In this document: positions 1 to 7,689 of the stretch, piece by piece
Layout of the letters: every line of letters starts with the position of its first letter
How positions within the stretch are numbered: the stretch's first letter is position 1
Source of the DNA: Chitinophagaceae bacterium
Lineage (GTDB): Bacteria; Bacteroidota; Bacteroidia; Chitinophagales; Chitinophagaceae
Reading direction: 5' to 3'
Assembly: GCA_020853515.1 (NCBI GenBank)
Contig: JADYYU010000276.1
Span: 1-13,119, forward strand
DNA: 13,119 bases
The notes under the pieces: generated by a model
Told to the model about the DNA's origin: nothing
Seen by the model: the letters and a program-made list of their open reading frames with translations, nothing else
Databases searched by the model: none
Made by a program: the position numbers and the translations under genes

Positions 1-90
1 GTGGTGGAAGATGGAAAAAGGAAAGAGACTCGCTATGTAAACGAGCAGCAGGGCCATCCCACTTATCCGGAAATTCTTCTTTTTGAGCAT
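1..90 (-). CDS. Partial CDS: N-terminus of a short exported or membrane protein
   Basis: An open frame runs leftwards from an ATG (complement of 88-90) to the window edge without a stop, giving 30 residues. It has a basic start (MLKKKNFR), then a hydrophobic stretch (about residues 12-28, MALLLVYIASLFPFSIF), and ends in His-His at the edge. This is the shape of a Sec signal or a single membrane anchor. A TAnnTTTG promoter-like box lies 14 bases upstream of the ATG, which supports a real start. The gene is divergent from the HMA-domain gene at 193, with 102 bases between the two starts, so the two may share a function in metal handling; that is inference. I do not recognise the family from so short a piece. 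Confidence 0.55.
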   Translation of the reverse strand, partial: MLKKKNFRISGMALLLVYIASLFPFSIFHH

Positions 91-104
91 TTTTAACAAG
101 CGCA

Positions 105-112
105 CAAAGATA
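105..112 (-). promoter_or_regulatory. Bacteroidota -7-like box upstream of the leftward partial gene
   Basis: On the minus strand this reads TATCTTTG, a full match to the Bacteroidota -7 consensus TAnnTTTG. It ends 14 bases before the ATG at 90. I see no good TTG -33 element at the expected 19-21 base distance, so only half of the promoter is supported. Confidence 0.4.
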
Positions 113-192
113 GTTGAATTAAATTGCATTCAGAATAGTGGCCTGGATTTATGATTGAGGGCTCTGTTTTTTTTGTAAACAAATAGTCAATA

Positions 193-561
193 ATGAAAAC
201 GTATTTTAAGTTATCAACGATCCTGTTCTTGGCCTTGCACAGTAGTGTTTCTGCGCAGGACAGTAAAAAGTCGGAAGCCGGGAAAAAGACAGTAAGCATA
301 CAAACCAGTATTTACTGCAGTCATTGCAAAAAATGCGAAACCTGCAAGGCCCGGGTCGAAAATAAAGTGTACGAATTAAAGGGGATCCGCTCCGTAGAAA
401 TGAATGTTGATAAGCAGACAATTGTTGTAGTCTATAATAGTAAACATGTGGATGAACAAAAGATTAAGGAGCAAATTGCCGCTGCCGGTTATGATGCCGA
501 TGATGTAAAAGCAACCGCTGCTCAGGTAGCCGGCTTGGATGACTGCTGCCGAAAGCAGTAA
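193..561 (+). CDS. Exported heavy-metal-associated (HMA) domain protein
   Basis: The 122-residue protein starts with a Sec signal peptide (residues 1-21, likely cleaved at VSA|Q) and carries one ferredoxin-like HMA domain (about 33-105). In HMA domains a CxxC pair binds Cu(I), Zn(II) or a similar ion. Here the loop is C42-x2-C45-x2-C48-x2-C51, four cysteines three residues apart, with His44 next to the second, instead of the single GMTCxxC. The rest fits the fold: a helix after the loop, a strand near GIRSVEMNVD, then DEQKIKEQIAAAGYDADDV. A Cys-Cys pair (118-119) near the C-terminus could add ligands. The export signal suggests a periplasmic metal chaperone, scavenger or transcriptional bystander of an efflux system; the metal cannot be told from sequence. 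No Shine-Dalgarno is seen; the region before the ATG is A/T-rich (AATAGTCAATA). Confidence 0.88.
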   Translation: MKTYFKLSTILFLALHSSVSAQDSKKSEAGKKTVSIQTSIYCSHCKKCETCKARVENKVYELKGIRSVEMNVDKQTIVVVYNSKHVDEQKIKEQIAAAGYDADDVKATAAQVAGLDDCCRKQ

Positions 562-949
562 AGGTTTAACAACAGATTTCAGGGCAGGCGGCTTATCTTT
601 GGCATCTAAATTTTTTGATCATGAAAATGAACCGATTAAATTGCTGGAAATGTCTTGTAATGCTGGCTTCAATTTTAGGGCTGGCCAATGTTTTTATTTA
701 AGAATTGTTTTTATGATGACCGACTTCGCATCATGCCGTAATTTGCAAAAATCTGGGTTCAGTTTTTGCTTTGAAAGCGGACATCGTTAAAAAACGTTTT
801 CATCTTTTTTATTATCTGGAAAATGATTGAAATTCTGATTTGCAGTTATCAGAGTTACTTGTTAATCACACTTGTTTTAATGGGCCTGCAGCGAACAAAA
901 AGATACCACGCTATTGATTTCGCAGTTGACGACCGTTCATTTTTCAGGT
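562..949. other. 388-base intergenic region between the HMA gene and ftsK
   Basis: The HMA gene and ftsK converge on this region. A bidirectional terminator would be expected, but I see no GC-rich hairpin followed by a T-run. The nearest thing is an A/T-rich CGTT-AAAA-AACG hairpin near 785-796 with T-runs nearby (805-810), too weak to call. The only coding candidate is the 26-residue ORF at 621-701. A longer open frame at 539-790 gives a protein without family features and overlaps the HMA gene end, so I do not call it. The length and low information content would also suit decayed coding sequence. Confidence 0.5.
621..701 (+). other. Possible 26-residue hydrophobic small ORF or leftover signal-peptide fragment
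   Basis: ATG at 621 opens a frame ending in TAA at 699-701. The peptide begins MKMNRLNCWKC and continues into a hydrophobic core (LVMLASILGLANVFI), exactly the pattern of a Sec signal or one membrane helix. A TATCTTTG box (594-601, matching TAnnTTTG) lies 19 bases upstream. It could be a small membrane peptide, or the start of a decayed exported-protein gene, since nothing coherent follows in any frame. Chance is also quite possible at this length. Confidence 0.22.
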
Positions 950-3427
950 TCAATATTTGAGTACAGCTCTTAAAATTTCATCCAGTTCAGTTTCAGTATG
1001 TACCATCAGTTCGCGCGGTTTGCCTCCGGTGCTTGCACCTACAATGCCTGCGGCTTCTAACTGATCCATAATACGACCTGCGCGGTTGTAACCCAGGTTA
1101 AATCTTCGCTGTAACATCGATGTAGACCCGCTGCCTGAACTGACTACCAAACGGGCGCACTGGTCAAACATCTCATCCACATTCGTGAGTGATTTTGAAC
1201 CGCCACCAGCGAGATCACCTCCGTCAGCGCCATCATATTCTGGTAATTCAAACGCCGATGGGTATCCCTGTTGATTGCCGATAAACTCTACAATTCTTTC
1301 CACTTCGGGGGTGTCTACAAATGCACATTGCAGACGCACAATTTCACTGCCGTTTGAGATCAGCATGTCGCCCTGACCGATTAGCTGATCGGCCCCGCCA
1401 GAATCGAGAATCGTACGTGAATCTACTTTTGCTGATACTTTAAAGGCAATACGTGCCGGAAAATTTGCTTTGATCGTGCCGGTGATCACATTTACAGATG
1501 GTCTTTGTGTAGCAATGATCAGGTGTATGCCCACTGCTCTGGCCAACTGTGCAATACGTGCAATCGGCATTTCCACTTCCTTGCCCGCTGTCATGATCAG
1601 GTCGGCAAACTCATCTACTCCCAGTACAATAAAGGGTAAATATTTATGACCGTTATGCGGGTTGAGTTTTCGTTGTATAAACTTTGCATTATACTCTTTT
1701 ATATTTCGGACGCCAGCATTTTTTAACAGATCATAGCGGTTGTCCATTTCAATACAAAGCGCATTGAGTGTATTAATCACTTTCTTGGTATCTGTAATGA
1801 TGGCGTCTTCTTCGTTGGGCAATTTCGCCAAAAAGTGTTTCTCAATCACTCTGTAAATTGATAGCTCCACTTTTTTGGGATCCACCATCACAAATTTAAG
1901 TTGGGATGGATGCTTTTTATACAGCAGCGACACCAGTATGGTATTGATACCGACTGACTTACCTTGACCGGTGGCGCCTGCCATCAGCAGATGGGGCATT
2001 TTAGCCAGATCTACAATGTAATTTTCATTATCTATTTTTTTGCCGATGGCAATGGGCAGACTAAAATCGTTGTGAATAAATTTATCAGACGAGATCATCG
2101 CGCGCATCGACACAATTTGTTTTTTTAAATTAGGGACCTCAATACCAATGGTTCCTTTGCCCGGTATGGGTGCAATGATCCGGATACCTAAAGCCGATAA
2201 ACTCAAAGCAATATCATCTTCGAGGTTACGAATTTTGGATATGCGAACACCTTCAGCCGGTACGATTTCATACAAGGTAACCGTAGGGCCCACCGTTGCA
2301 GAAATTTTTGCTATGGCAATGCCGAAGCTTTTAAGCGTATTAATGATCTGATTTTTATTTTGTTCCAGTTCATTTTTATCAATCGAAATTTCTTCAACGT
2401 TTCGCTGTTCAAGCAGGTCTAAAGTCGGAAATTTATAATTCCGCAGTTCCAGTTCCGGATCGTAAGGCTCATGTCCTGCAATCGCAGTTTGGGCATCTTC
2501 CGCTGGCATCGGTTCTTCTTTATGAACTACTTCCAGTGTAAGGTCATCGCTCCTTTCATGCGTGGCGAATGCGGTGGTTTCGGTAATTTCCAGATCAATC
2601 ATGGGTCGCTCATCGGCTGAGGACTCGACGGTACTTTCAGGTACTTCTTCTACTATTTCTGCAGGGGGCTCCTGAAAACTTACCGGTTGTGCTTCTTCTG
2701 TAAACAAGCTGGCTTCAAAACTATGATCATTGTCGATCATTACAGGCAATACGGCAGATCCGGCCGTTTGATCGGATTCGTCAGATGAAAATAACTTATG
2801 CCAGAAGGGAAGTCTGAAAATCGGATTAAAAAACAAAATGACCAGTGTCAGCGACAGTCCGATGATGATAAAAAGTGTCCCTAACTGACCGGCGGCTGTA
2901 TTTAAGCTGTCTACAATCTTGTTGCCCAAAGCGCCCCCGTATGAAAAAGAGAATTTTTGACGTGAAAAAAAGTAGGAGAATACCGGCGACAGTAACAGCA
3001 TAAACAAGGTGGTGTAAAAAAGCGTTTTCAGCGTAGACGCAATGCGGCGGTGCAGTAGTAAATTTAAGCCCCAGATGGCAAACATCGGAACCAATAAAAG
3101 GGTTGCCAGTCCAAGTCCGCGATAGATAAGTTGATGCGAAACATAGGCACCCAGTTTGCCGGCATTATTGATGACCTGAATACGATTATCTGTCAAAAAG
3201 GCGATCACGCTACCCGCGTTGAAAACTTTGTCCTGATCAGTCTGCCATGTATAAAAGTATGAAAAGAACGAAACAGCGAGGAAAATAGAAAATAAAAGGT
3301 AGATCAAACCAACTATTTTCTTTAATCTGCCGTCCTTCAATAGAGAAAAGCGGGAAACCGGTTTTTGTTTTGAAACGGAGTTCTTTTTTGAGTTTTTAGC
3401 AGAGGAATTTGATTTTTGTTTTGCCAT
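950..3427 (-). CDS. ftsK: DNA translocase FtsK
   Basis: FtsK is a septum-anchored hexameric ATPase that pumps chromosomal DNA during division and activates XerCD dimer resolution. The 825-residue protein has four N-terminal membrane segments (about residues 37-60, 103-126, 135-154, 182-202), a fairly short acidic linker (about 210-335), and the alpha/beta motor. Walker A is AGATGQGKSVG (K490, S491) and Walker B is FIVLGVDEFADL (D605, E606); the ATQRPSVNVITG and DSGGADQLIGQGDML signatures follow. The gamma winged helix is at about 749-809, with the QRRFNLGYNRAGRIMDQLE recognition segment. A TTG at 3445 could add six residues, but it overlaps a TAGGTTTG promoter-like box, so I chose the ATG at 3427, which gives the usual MAKQK-type basic start. 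The gene is transcribed alone, divergent from the T9SS cassette. Confidence 0.97.
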   Translation of the reverse strand: MAKQKSNSSAKNSKKNSVSKQKPVSRFSLLKDGRLKKIVGLIYLLFSIFLAVSFFSYFYTWQTDQDKVFNAGSVIAFLTDNRIQVINNAGKLGAYVSHQLIYRGLGLATLLLVPMFAIWGLNLLLHRRIASTLKTLFYTTLFMLLLSPVFSYFFSRQKFSFSYGGALGNKIVDSLNTAAGQLGTLFIIIGLSLTLVILFFNPIFRLPFWHKLFSSDESDQTAGSAVLPVMIDNDHSFEASLFTEEAQPVSFQEPPAEIVEEVPESTVESSADERPMIDLEITETTAFATHERSDDLTLEVVHKEEPMPAEDAQTAIAGHEPYDPELELRNYKFPTLDLLEQRNVEEISIDKNELEQNKNQIINTLKSFGIAIAKISATVGPTVTLYEIVPAEGVRISKIRNLEDDIALSLSALGIRIIAPIPGKGTIGIEVPNLKKQIVSMRAMISSDKFIHNDFSLPIAIGKKIDNENYIVDLAKMPHLLMAGATGQGKSVGINTILVSLLYKKHPSQLKFVMVDPKKVELSIYRVIEKHFLAKLPNEEDAIITDTKKVINTLNALCIEMDNRYDLLKNAGVRNIKEYNAKFIQRKLNPHNGHKYLPFIVLGVDEFADLIMTAGKEVEMPIARIAQLARAVGIHLIIATQRPSVNVITGTIKANFPARIAFKVSAKVDSRTILDSGGADQLIGQGDMLISNGSEIVRLQCAFVDTPEVERIVEFIGNQQGYPSAFELPEYDGADGGDLAGGGSKSLTNVDEMFDQCARLVVSSGSGSTSMLQRRFNLGYNRAGRIMDQLEAAGIVGASTGGKPRELMVHTETELDEILRAVLKY

Positions 3428-3442
3428 TATCTGTAAGTCGCA

Positions 3443-3450
3443 CAAACCTA
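3443..3450 (-). promoter_or_regulatory. Bacteroidota -7-like box upstream of ftsK
   Basis: The minus strand reads TAGGTTTG, a full match to TAnnTTTG, ending 15 bases before the ATG at 3427. The -33 region on the minus strand is only T-rich (around 3462-3472) without a clear TTG. If used, transcription would begin about ten bases before the ATG, which rules out the TTG at 3445 as the start codon. Confidence 0.45.
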
Positions 3451-3539
3451 CATTAATTTGACGAAAAAAATTATTCTTTAGAATTGAAGTGCAGTTATTT
3501 TACATTAAAATAGAATACCAGGTCTCAGTTCAAAATAAA

Positions 3540-3570
3540 TTGCGGAAAAGAAATATTTTAACTAAATTTG
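3540..3570 (+). promoter_or_regulatory. Promoter-like sequence for the T9SS cassette (-33 TTG, -7 TAAATTTG)
   Basis: TTG at 3540-3542 and TAAATTTG at 3563-3570 are separated by 20 bases, which fits the Bacteroidota sigma-ABfr promoter pattern (TTG, 19-21 bases, TAnnTTTG). The -7 box ends 13 bases before the ATG at 3584, so the leader would be very short. This is the best promoter candidate in the window and it sits directly before the first cassette gene. Confidence 0.6.
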
Positions 3571-3583
3571 AACTTTAAATAAA

Positions 3584-6559
3584 ATGCTGATTAAAAATAC
3601 TTTGAAGAATCTGAAAAGAGCGGTTTGGGGCGTTTTGCTTGTTGCTTTTTTGGTATGCTCTATGGCGATTTCTTCTTTTGCACAATTGACTGTTGTGGGC
3701 AGTCAAACGGCCAATGATCTGGCTCAAATGCTTGCAGGTAACGGGGTGACCGTTTCCAATGCTGCTTTTAGCAACTGTGAATTGGTTGCAGAAGGTAAGT
3801 TTTGGGTTACGCCTCCGAATGTGAGCAATCTGGGAATCGATAGCGGTATCGTACTGACATCCGGTACAGCGCAGACCGGTTTTCCCGGCATTGGTGTCAA
3901 TGCACCGGCAGGTGTAAATACAACTTCGCATCTTTCAAATTATGCCGATGTGGATCTGGCTGTTCTGGCTGGGTTCCCTAGCCGTGATGCCTGTGTTTTA
4001 GAGTTTGATTTTATTCCTTTGGGTGATACCATCAAGTTTGACTATGTTTTCGGATCTTGTGAATACCCCGATTTTACCTGTAGCTCATTTAATGATGTAT
4101 TCGGATTTTTTATCAACGGTCCCGGTATCAGCGGACCTTTTACCAATAATAGTAAAAATATTGCAATTGTACCAACAACGATCAGTTGTCCGGTGGGTGT
4201 GAATACTGTTAACCTGCCAACACCCGGTGGAAATTGCTGCAATACCAATCAGATTTGTTATAATGCAACAGCGCCCTGTGCAACACTCACTGCCGCACAA
4301 ATGGCCACTTTTTTTGTTTGTAACGGAGCCGGTACCACGGTGATGTATCCGGGATTTACGTCAGTATTTACGGCTTATGCAGTTACGGTACCTTGCTCAA
4401 CATATCACCTTAAACTTGCTATCTGTGATGCTTCTGATCAGGCGCTGGACTCAGGTGTGTTTTTGAAAGCGGGCAGTCTTTCCTCCAATTCTATAAGCAT
4501 CAGCGCTATTTCGAGTTTAATTAGTCCGTATCCTTACATCGTAGAAGGATGTGCAGCGGGTTTTGTTAAAATCAAACGCTCGGTGGCAACGCCTTTTCCT
4601 TATACAATGAATTATACTGTTGGTGGCAATGCGTCTTACCCGGCAGATTATACTGTAACTCCTATCCCTGGTGGGCCGCCGTTTGGGCAGGTAACCATTG
4701 CAGCCGGTGATACAGTGGCATACCTTGCCATTTCAGCTCTGCAGGATGGTCTCACTGAGGGTATTGAAGAAATTAAAATCTACGAATATGCTGCTTGTTC
4801 AAATAACATAGTAGATTCTGTCAGTTTATTTATCAGTGATTCTATCATCATGAATATAATTACGCCTGACACAGCGATCTGTGCAGAAGATAGTGTGCAT
4901 ATTTTGGTAAACGGTTCAGATTCACTTCAGTATACCTGGACGCCGGTAAGCAATATCAATAATCCAAATATCAAGGAGCCTACGGTGAGCCCTAACGTCA
5001 GTACCAGTTATATTGTGTGTGCATCTTTGCCACTGGCCGGTTGTGCTCCCACCTGCGATACTATTAATATAACGATCAATCAGCCGCCTAATGTCCATAT
5101 TTCGAATGATACGATTATTTGTAAGGACATGGTCATACAGTTTAATCCTGTCATTACACCGGCGCAGACTTACACCTATACCTGGAGTGGTACCGGATTG
5201 CCTTTTTTGAATGCAGCCAATATTCCCAATCCGGTCGGTACTTTCAGTAATCAGGGTAATTTTGACTTGATATTGCATGTTGAACCTCAGGCTGCCGGCT
5301 GTGCAGGTGACGATACCATAACGATTAAAGTATTGCCAAATGACATTACTTTGCATAACAGCGACACGAGTATTTGTAAAGGTGCTCAGGTGCAGATCAA
5401 TGTTACAGGCGATCCACTGTTCTCTTATAACTGGACGCCGCCAACCTGGTTAAATAATGCCAATATTGAAGATCCAATTTCGCTACCTGATACAACGGTT
5501 ACCTATACCGTTACGGCAACTTTTCCGGGCTGTATTCCAATGATCAAATCATTTACCATTGATGTACAACCAAATCCGGTAGTGGATCTTGGGGCCGACA
5601 GGGAGTTATGCAACTGGGATACTTTGCAGTTAAACCCACTGGTAACACCTGTTTATCCAAATTATATCTATACCTGGAGTCCTGCTGTGGGTCTTACAAG
5701 CAGCAATACACTGAATACTGTATTCAACGGTCATTCAAATGGTACCTATCAGTTACTGGTTTCTACACCGGTAGGCTGCAAAGACAGCGACATGGTGGCG
5801 ATCACTGTACATAGTGTAGAATTTGCCATGATAACCCCGTCTGAGTCTACCTTATGTCCAAAAGGATCTGTTCAGTATCAATCAAGTGGCGGTATCAGCT
5901 ATTTCTGGTCGCCCTCAACCTTCCTGAATGATTCGCTGATCGGGAATCCGGTTGCGACCCCGATTTCGGATATCGATTACACCGTTTATTCGCAAAGTAT
6001 CTTTGGTTGTACCGATACAGATATTGTCAGAATTCAAATGGTTTCTGATGCCGTGCTAGATGCGGGCGACGACCAAACCCTTTATCCGGGTGAAAGTGCG
6101 CAACTGAATGCAACAGGTAACTGTTCGTTTTTTACGTGGACACCCGCTGCATTTTTATCGAATAATTTAATTTCAAACCCGATTGCAAATCCGCCTGTAA
6201 CCACGCAGTATTTTGTAGCAGCCACTACCGAATACGGCTGTGCAGCAATAGATTCTGTCACGATTAGGATTTCTCCCGAATCTATATTAGATTTGCCTAA
6301 TGCTTTTAGTCCGGGTGCCGGCACAAGTATTAATGACGAGTTAAGAATTATTGTGAGAGGAATGGCGACACTTAATTTTTTCAGAGTGTACAACAGATGG
6401 GGAGAGCTGGTATATAGTACTTCGGACATTAATAAAGGCTGGAACGGGCAATATAAGGGCAAACCACAACCATTGGGTGTGTATGTATATGTGTTGGACG
6501 CAGCAACATCCACAGGTAAAAAAATATTTAAACAAGGTAATATAACTTTAATAAGATAA
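3584..6559 (+). CDS. Choice-of-anchor L / multi-Ig surface protein with T9SS type B (gliding-associated) sorting domain
   Basis: A large secreted or cell-surface protein of 991 residues. Order: Sec signal (1-33, SFA|Q); choice-of-anchor L domain (about 38-300) with the family core FDFIPLGDTIKFDYVFGS and FNDVFGFFINGPG; a Calx-beta-like domain (about 305-418); six Ig/PKD-like repeats (about 425-897); and a C-terminal CHU_C or type B sorting domain (about 903-991) with LPNAFSP, FRVYNRWGELVY, GWNGQYKGKPQPLGVYVYV. This last domain directs export by T9SS. The mature anchor-L region has 12 cysteines, so disulfides are likely. The neighbouring PorP/SprF gene starts one base after this stop, which points to it as the partner of this cargo. 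The role is likely adhesion or surface interaction, as for SprB-like proteins; the ligand is not predictable. Start: a basic N-region follows the ATG, and a promoter-like box sits 13 bases upstream. Confidence 0.93.
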   Translation: MLIKNTLKNLKRAVWGVLLVAFLVCSMAISSFAQLTVVGSQTANDLAQMLAGNGVTVSNAAFSNCELVAEGKFWVTPPNVSNLGIDSGIVLTSGTAQTGFPGIGVNAPAGVNTTSHLSNYADVDLAVLAGFPSRDACVLEFDFIPLGDTIKFDYVFGSCEYPDFTCSSFNDVFGFFINGPGISGPFTNNSKNIAIVPTTISCPVGVNTVNLPTPGGNCCNTNQICYNATAPCATLTAAQMATFFVCNGAGTTVMYPGFTSVFTAYAVTVPCSTYHLKLAICDASDQALDSGVFLKAGSLSSNSISISAISSLISPYPYIVEGCAAGFVKIKRSVATPFPYTMNYTVGGNASYPADYTVTPIPGGPPFGQVTIAAGDTVAYLAISALQDGLTEGIEEIKIYEYAACSNNIVDSVSLFISDSIIMNIITPDTAICAEDSVHILVNGSDSLQYTWTPVSNINNPNIKEPTVSPNVSTSYIVCASLPLAGCAPTCDTINITINQPPNVHISNDTIICKDMVIQFNPVITPAQTYTYTWSGTGLPFLNAANIPNPVGTFSNQGNFDLILHVEPQAAGCAGDDTITIKVLPNDITLHNSDTSICKGAQVQINVTGDPLFSYNWTPPTWLNNANIEDPISLPDTTVTYTVTATFPGCIPMIKSFTIDVQPNPVVDLGADRELCNWDTLQLNPLVTPVYPNYIYTWSPAVGLTSSNTLNTVFNGHSNGTYQLLVSTPVGCKDSDMVAITVHSVEFAMITPSESTLCPKGSVQYQSSGGISYFWSPSTFLNDSLIGNPVATPISDIDYTVYSQSIFGCTDTDIVRIQMVSDAVLDAGDDQTLYPGESAQLNATGNCSFFTWTPAAFLSNNLISNPIANPPVTTQYFVAATTEYGCAAIDSVTIRISPESILDLPNAFSPGAGTSINDELRIIVRGMATLNFFRVYNRWGELVYSTSDINKGWNGQYKGKPQPLGVYVYVLDAATSTGKKIFKQGNITLIR
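4856..6274 (+). repeat. Six protein-level Ig/PKD-like tandem repeats in the T9SS cargo
   Basis: Each unit carries a (Y/F)xW core, mostly YTW, YNW, YFW or FTW, followed by (S/T)P in all but the second unit. The core tryptophans are at residues 452, 534, 617, 698, 775 and 852, so the spacing is 82, 83, 81, 77 and 77. Units often contain a later Asn-rich turn (such as NINNPNIKEP, LNNANIEDP, LNDSLIGNP, LSNNLISNP) and end near a Cys. The DNA itself is diverged, so these are old duplications rather than recent slippage copies. Confidence 0.8.
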
Positions 6560-6560
6560 A

Positions 6561-7613
6561 ATGTTAAACATCATGAACATAAAAAGAATTACACGCAAGA
6601 TAACTGTAGCATTAGCACTTACGGCAGGTGCCTTTTCAATGCAGGCTCAGGATATGCACTTCTCGCAATTCAACGGTGCACCAATGATCCTGAATCCTGC
6701 CCTTACAGGCAATTTTTCTGGCTTGTATCGAGTTACTGGTATATTCAGAAATCAATGGTCAAGTGTCACTACACCTTATGTAACTTTTGGTGGTTCTATA
6801 GACGGCCCTTTAAAAAAAGACGTCGCAATTGACGACTATTTATCTGGTGGATTAAGCATTTATAATGATCGATCGGGTGATGGTAATCTTGCAAATTTGT
6901 CTACTTTAGCATCTATCGCCTATCATAAATTTCTGGGTGAAGAGTCAAAAGTGGCTTTATCTGTAGGTTTACAAGGTGGATATACGCAAAAGAGTATCGA
7001 TTTGTCTCGTTTATACTGGCAGGATGAGTTTAAAAATGGAGGCTTTCAGCCAGGTACAACAGGAGAACAATTAAATCCTAAAATTAAATATTTTACTGCG
7101 AATGCAGGTTTAAGTTTTCAACACGCTGTCAGTGAAGGTTTCAGTTATCAACTCGGTATCGCAGGCCATAACTTAAATCAGCCTCAGGAGTCATTTTTGA
7201 AAAAAGCAAATAATGAAGTGGGATTAGGCATGCGTATAAATGGTCAGGTTGGTGCAGTTATTAAAGGCGGCGACAGACTTTTTATTAAGCCCGCTTTTAT
7301 GTATCAAACCCAAACCGCTGCTACTGAAATGATAGGCGGAACTGAATTTTTATATATTGTAGGCGAGCCGGATATTCAGTCAGTAGCAACCGGCGTTTTT
7401 GTTGGTGCATTTTATCGCTTTGGCGATGCCACACTGATCACCGGAGGACTGGAATTTAAAGGCTTCCGCGTTGGATTTGCCTATGATTACAATATGTCAA
7501 ATCTGAAAGTTGCATCTGGCGGAAATGGTGGTTTTGAAATTGCATTACGCTACATAAAGCCAAACCCGCTTGACTTCGCTAAGAGAATCGCTTTCCCTTG
7601 CGCAAGATTTTAA
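6561..7613 (+). CDS. PorP/SprF family type IX secretion system outer-membrane protein
   Basis: The 350-residue protein has a Sec signal (1-29, cleaved at MQA|QD) followed by the hallmark start of this family (DMHFSQFNGAPMILNPALTG, with FRNQW and the PYVTFGGSIDGPL stretch after it), then alternating beta-barrel strands to the C-terminus (GGLEFKGFRVGFAYDYNMSNL). PorP of Porphyromonas and SprF of Flavobacterium are outer-membrane components or partners of T9SS; SprF is needed for secretion of the type B cargo SprB. Encoded one base after the stop of a type B cargo, this copy is most likely its dedicated partner. ATG at 6561 gives four extra residues over the ATG at 6573; either keeps the signal peptide intact. 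No promoter is seen before it, so translation and transcription are probably coupled to the upstream gene. Confidence 0.93.
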   Translation: MLNIMNIKRITRKITVALALTAGAFSMQAQDMHFSQFNGAPMILNPALTGNFSGLYRVTGIFRNQWSSVTTPYVTFGGSIDGPLKKDVAIDDYLSGGLSIYNDRSGDGNLANLSTLASIAYHKFLGEESKVALSVGLQGGYTQKSIDLSRLYWQDEFKNGGFQPGTTGEQLNPKIKYFTANAGLSFQHAVSEGFSYQLGIAGHNLNQPQESFLKKANNEVGLGMRINGQVGAVIKGGDRLFIKPAFMYQTQTAATEMIGGTEFLYIVGEPDIQSVATGVFVGAFYRFGDATLITGGLEFKGFRVGFAYDYNMSNLKVASGGNGGFEIALRYIKPNPLDFAKRIAFPCARF

Positions 7614-7640
7614 AAAAAATAACCGACAAGGTTTTTTTAT
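7614..7640 (+). terminator. Weak hairpin with T-run after the PorP/SprF gene
   Basis: AACC (7621-7624), loop GACAA, GGTT (7630-7633), with A-T pairs extending outward beyond one mismatch, then a seven-T run (7632-7638). The GC core is only two pairs. It may reduce read-through into the OmpA-domain gene rather than stop it; an AT-rich tract (to 7689) with two AAACATTT copies (7643-7650, 7676-7683) follows. Confidence 0.35.
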
Positions 7641-7689
7641 TTAAACATTTACATATATATTTACGCTTATATATAAACATTTCAAAGAA

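Noticed and set aside
542..559. Six-pair hairpin ACTGCT / AGCAGT at the end of the HMA gene as a terminator
   Set aside because: It lies inside the last codons (encoding DDCCRK) and is followed by AAAGG rather than a T-run.
539..790. 83-residue plus-strand open frame after the HMA gene
   Set aside because: It overlaps the HMA gene end, shows no domain, signal or codon pattern of a real gene, and its start has no promoter or leader support.
4922..5356. 144-residue minus-strand open frame inside the T9SS cargo gene, and similar antisense frames elsewhere
   Set aside because: These are reverse-strand shadows of strong plus-strand coding sequence; their products are rich in rare-pattern residues and match no family.
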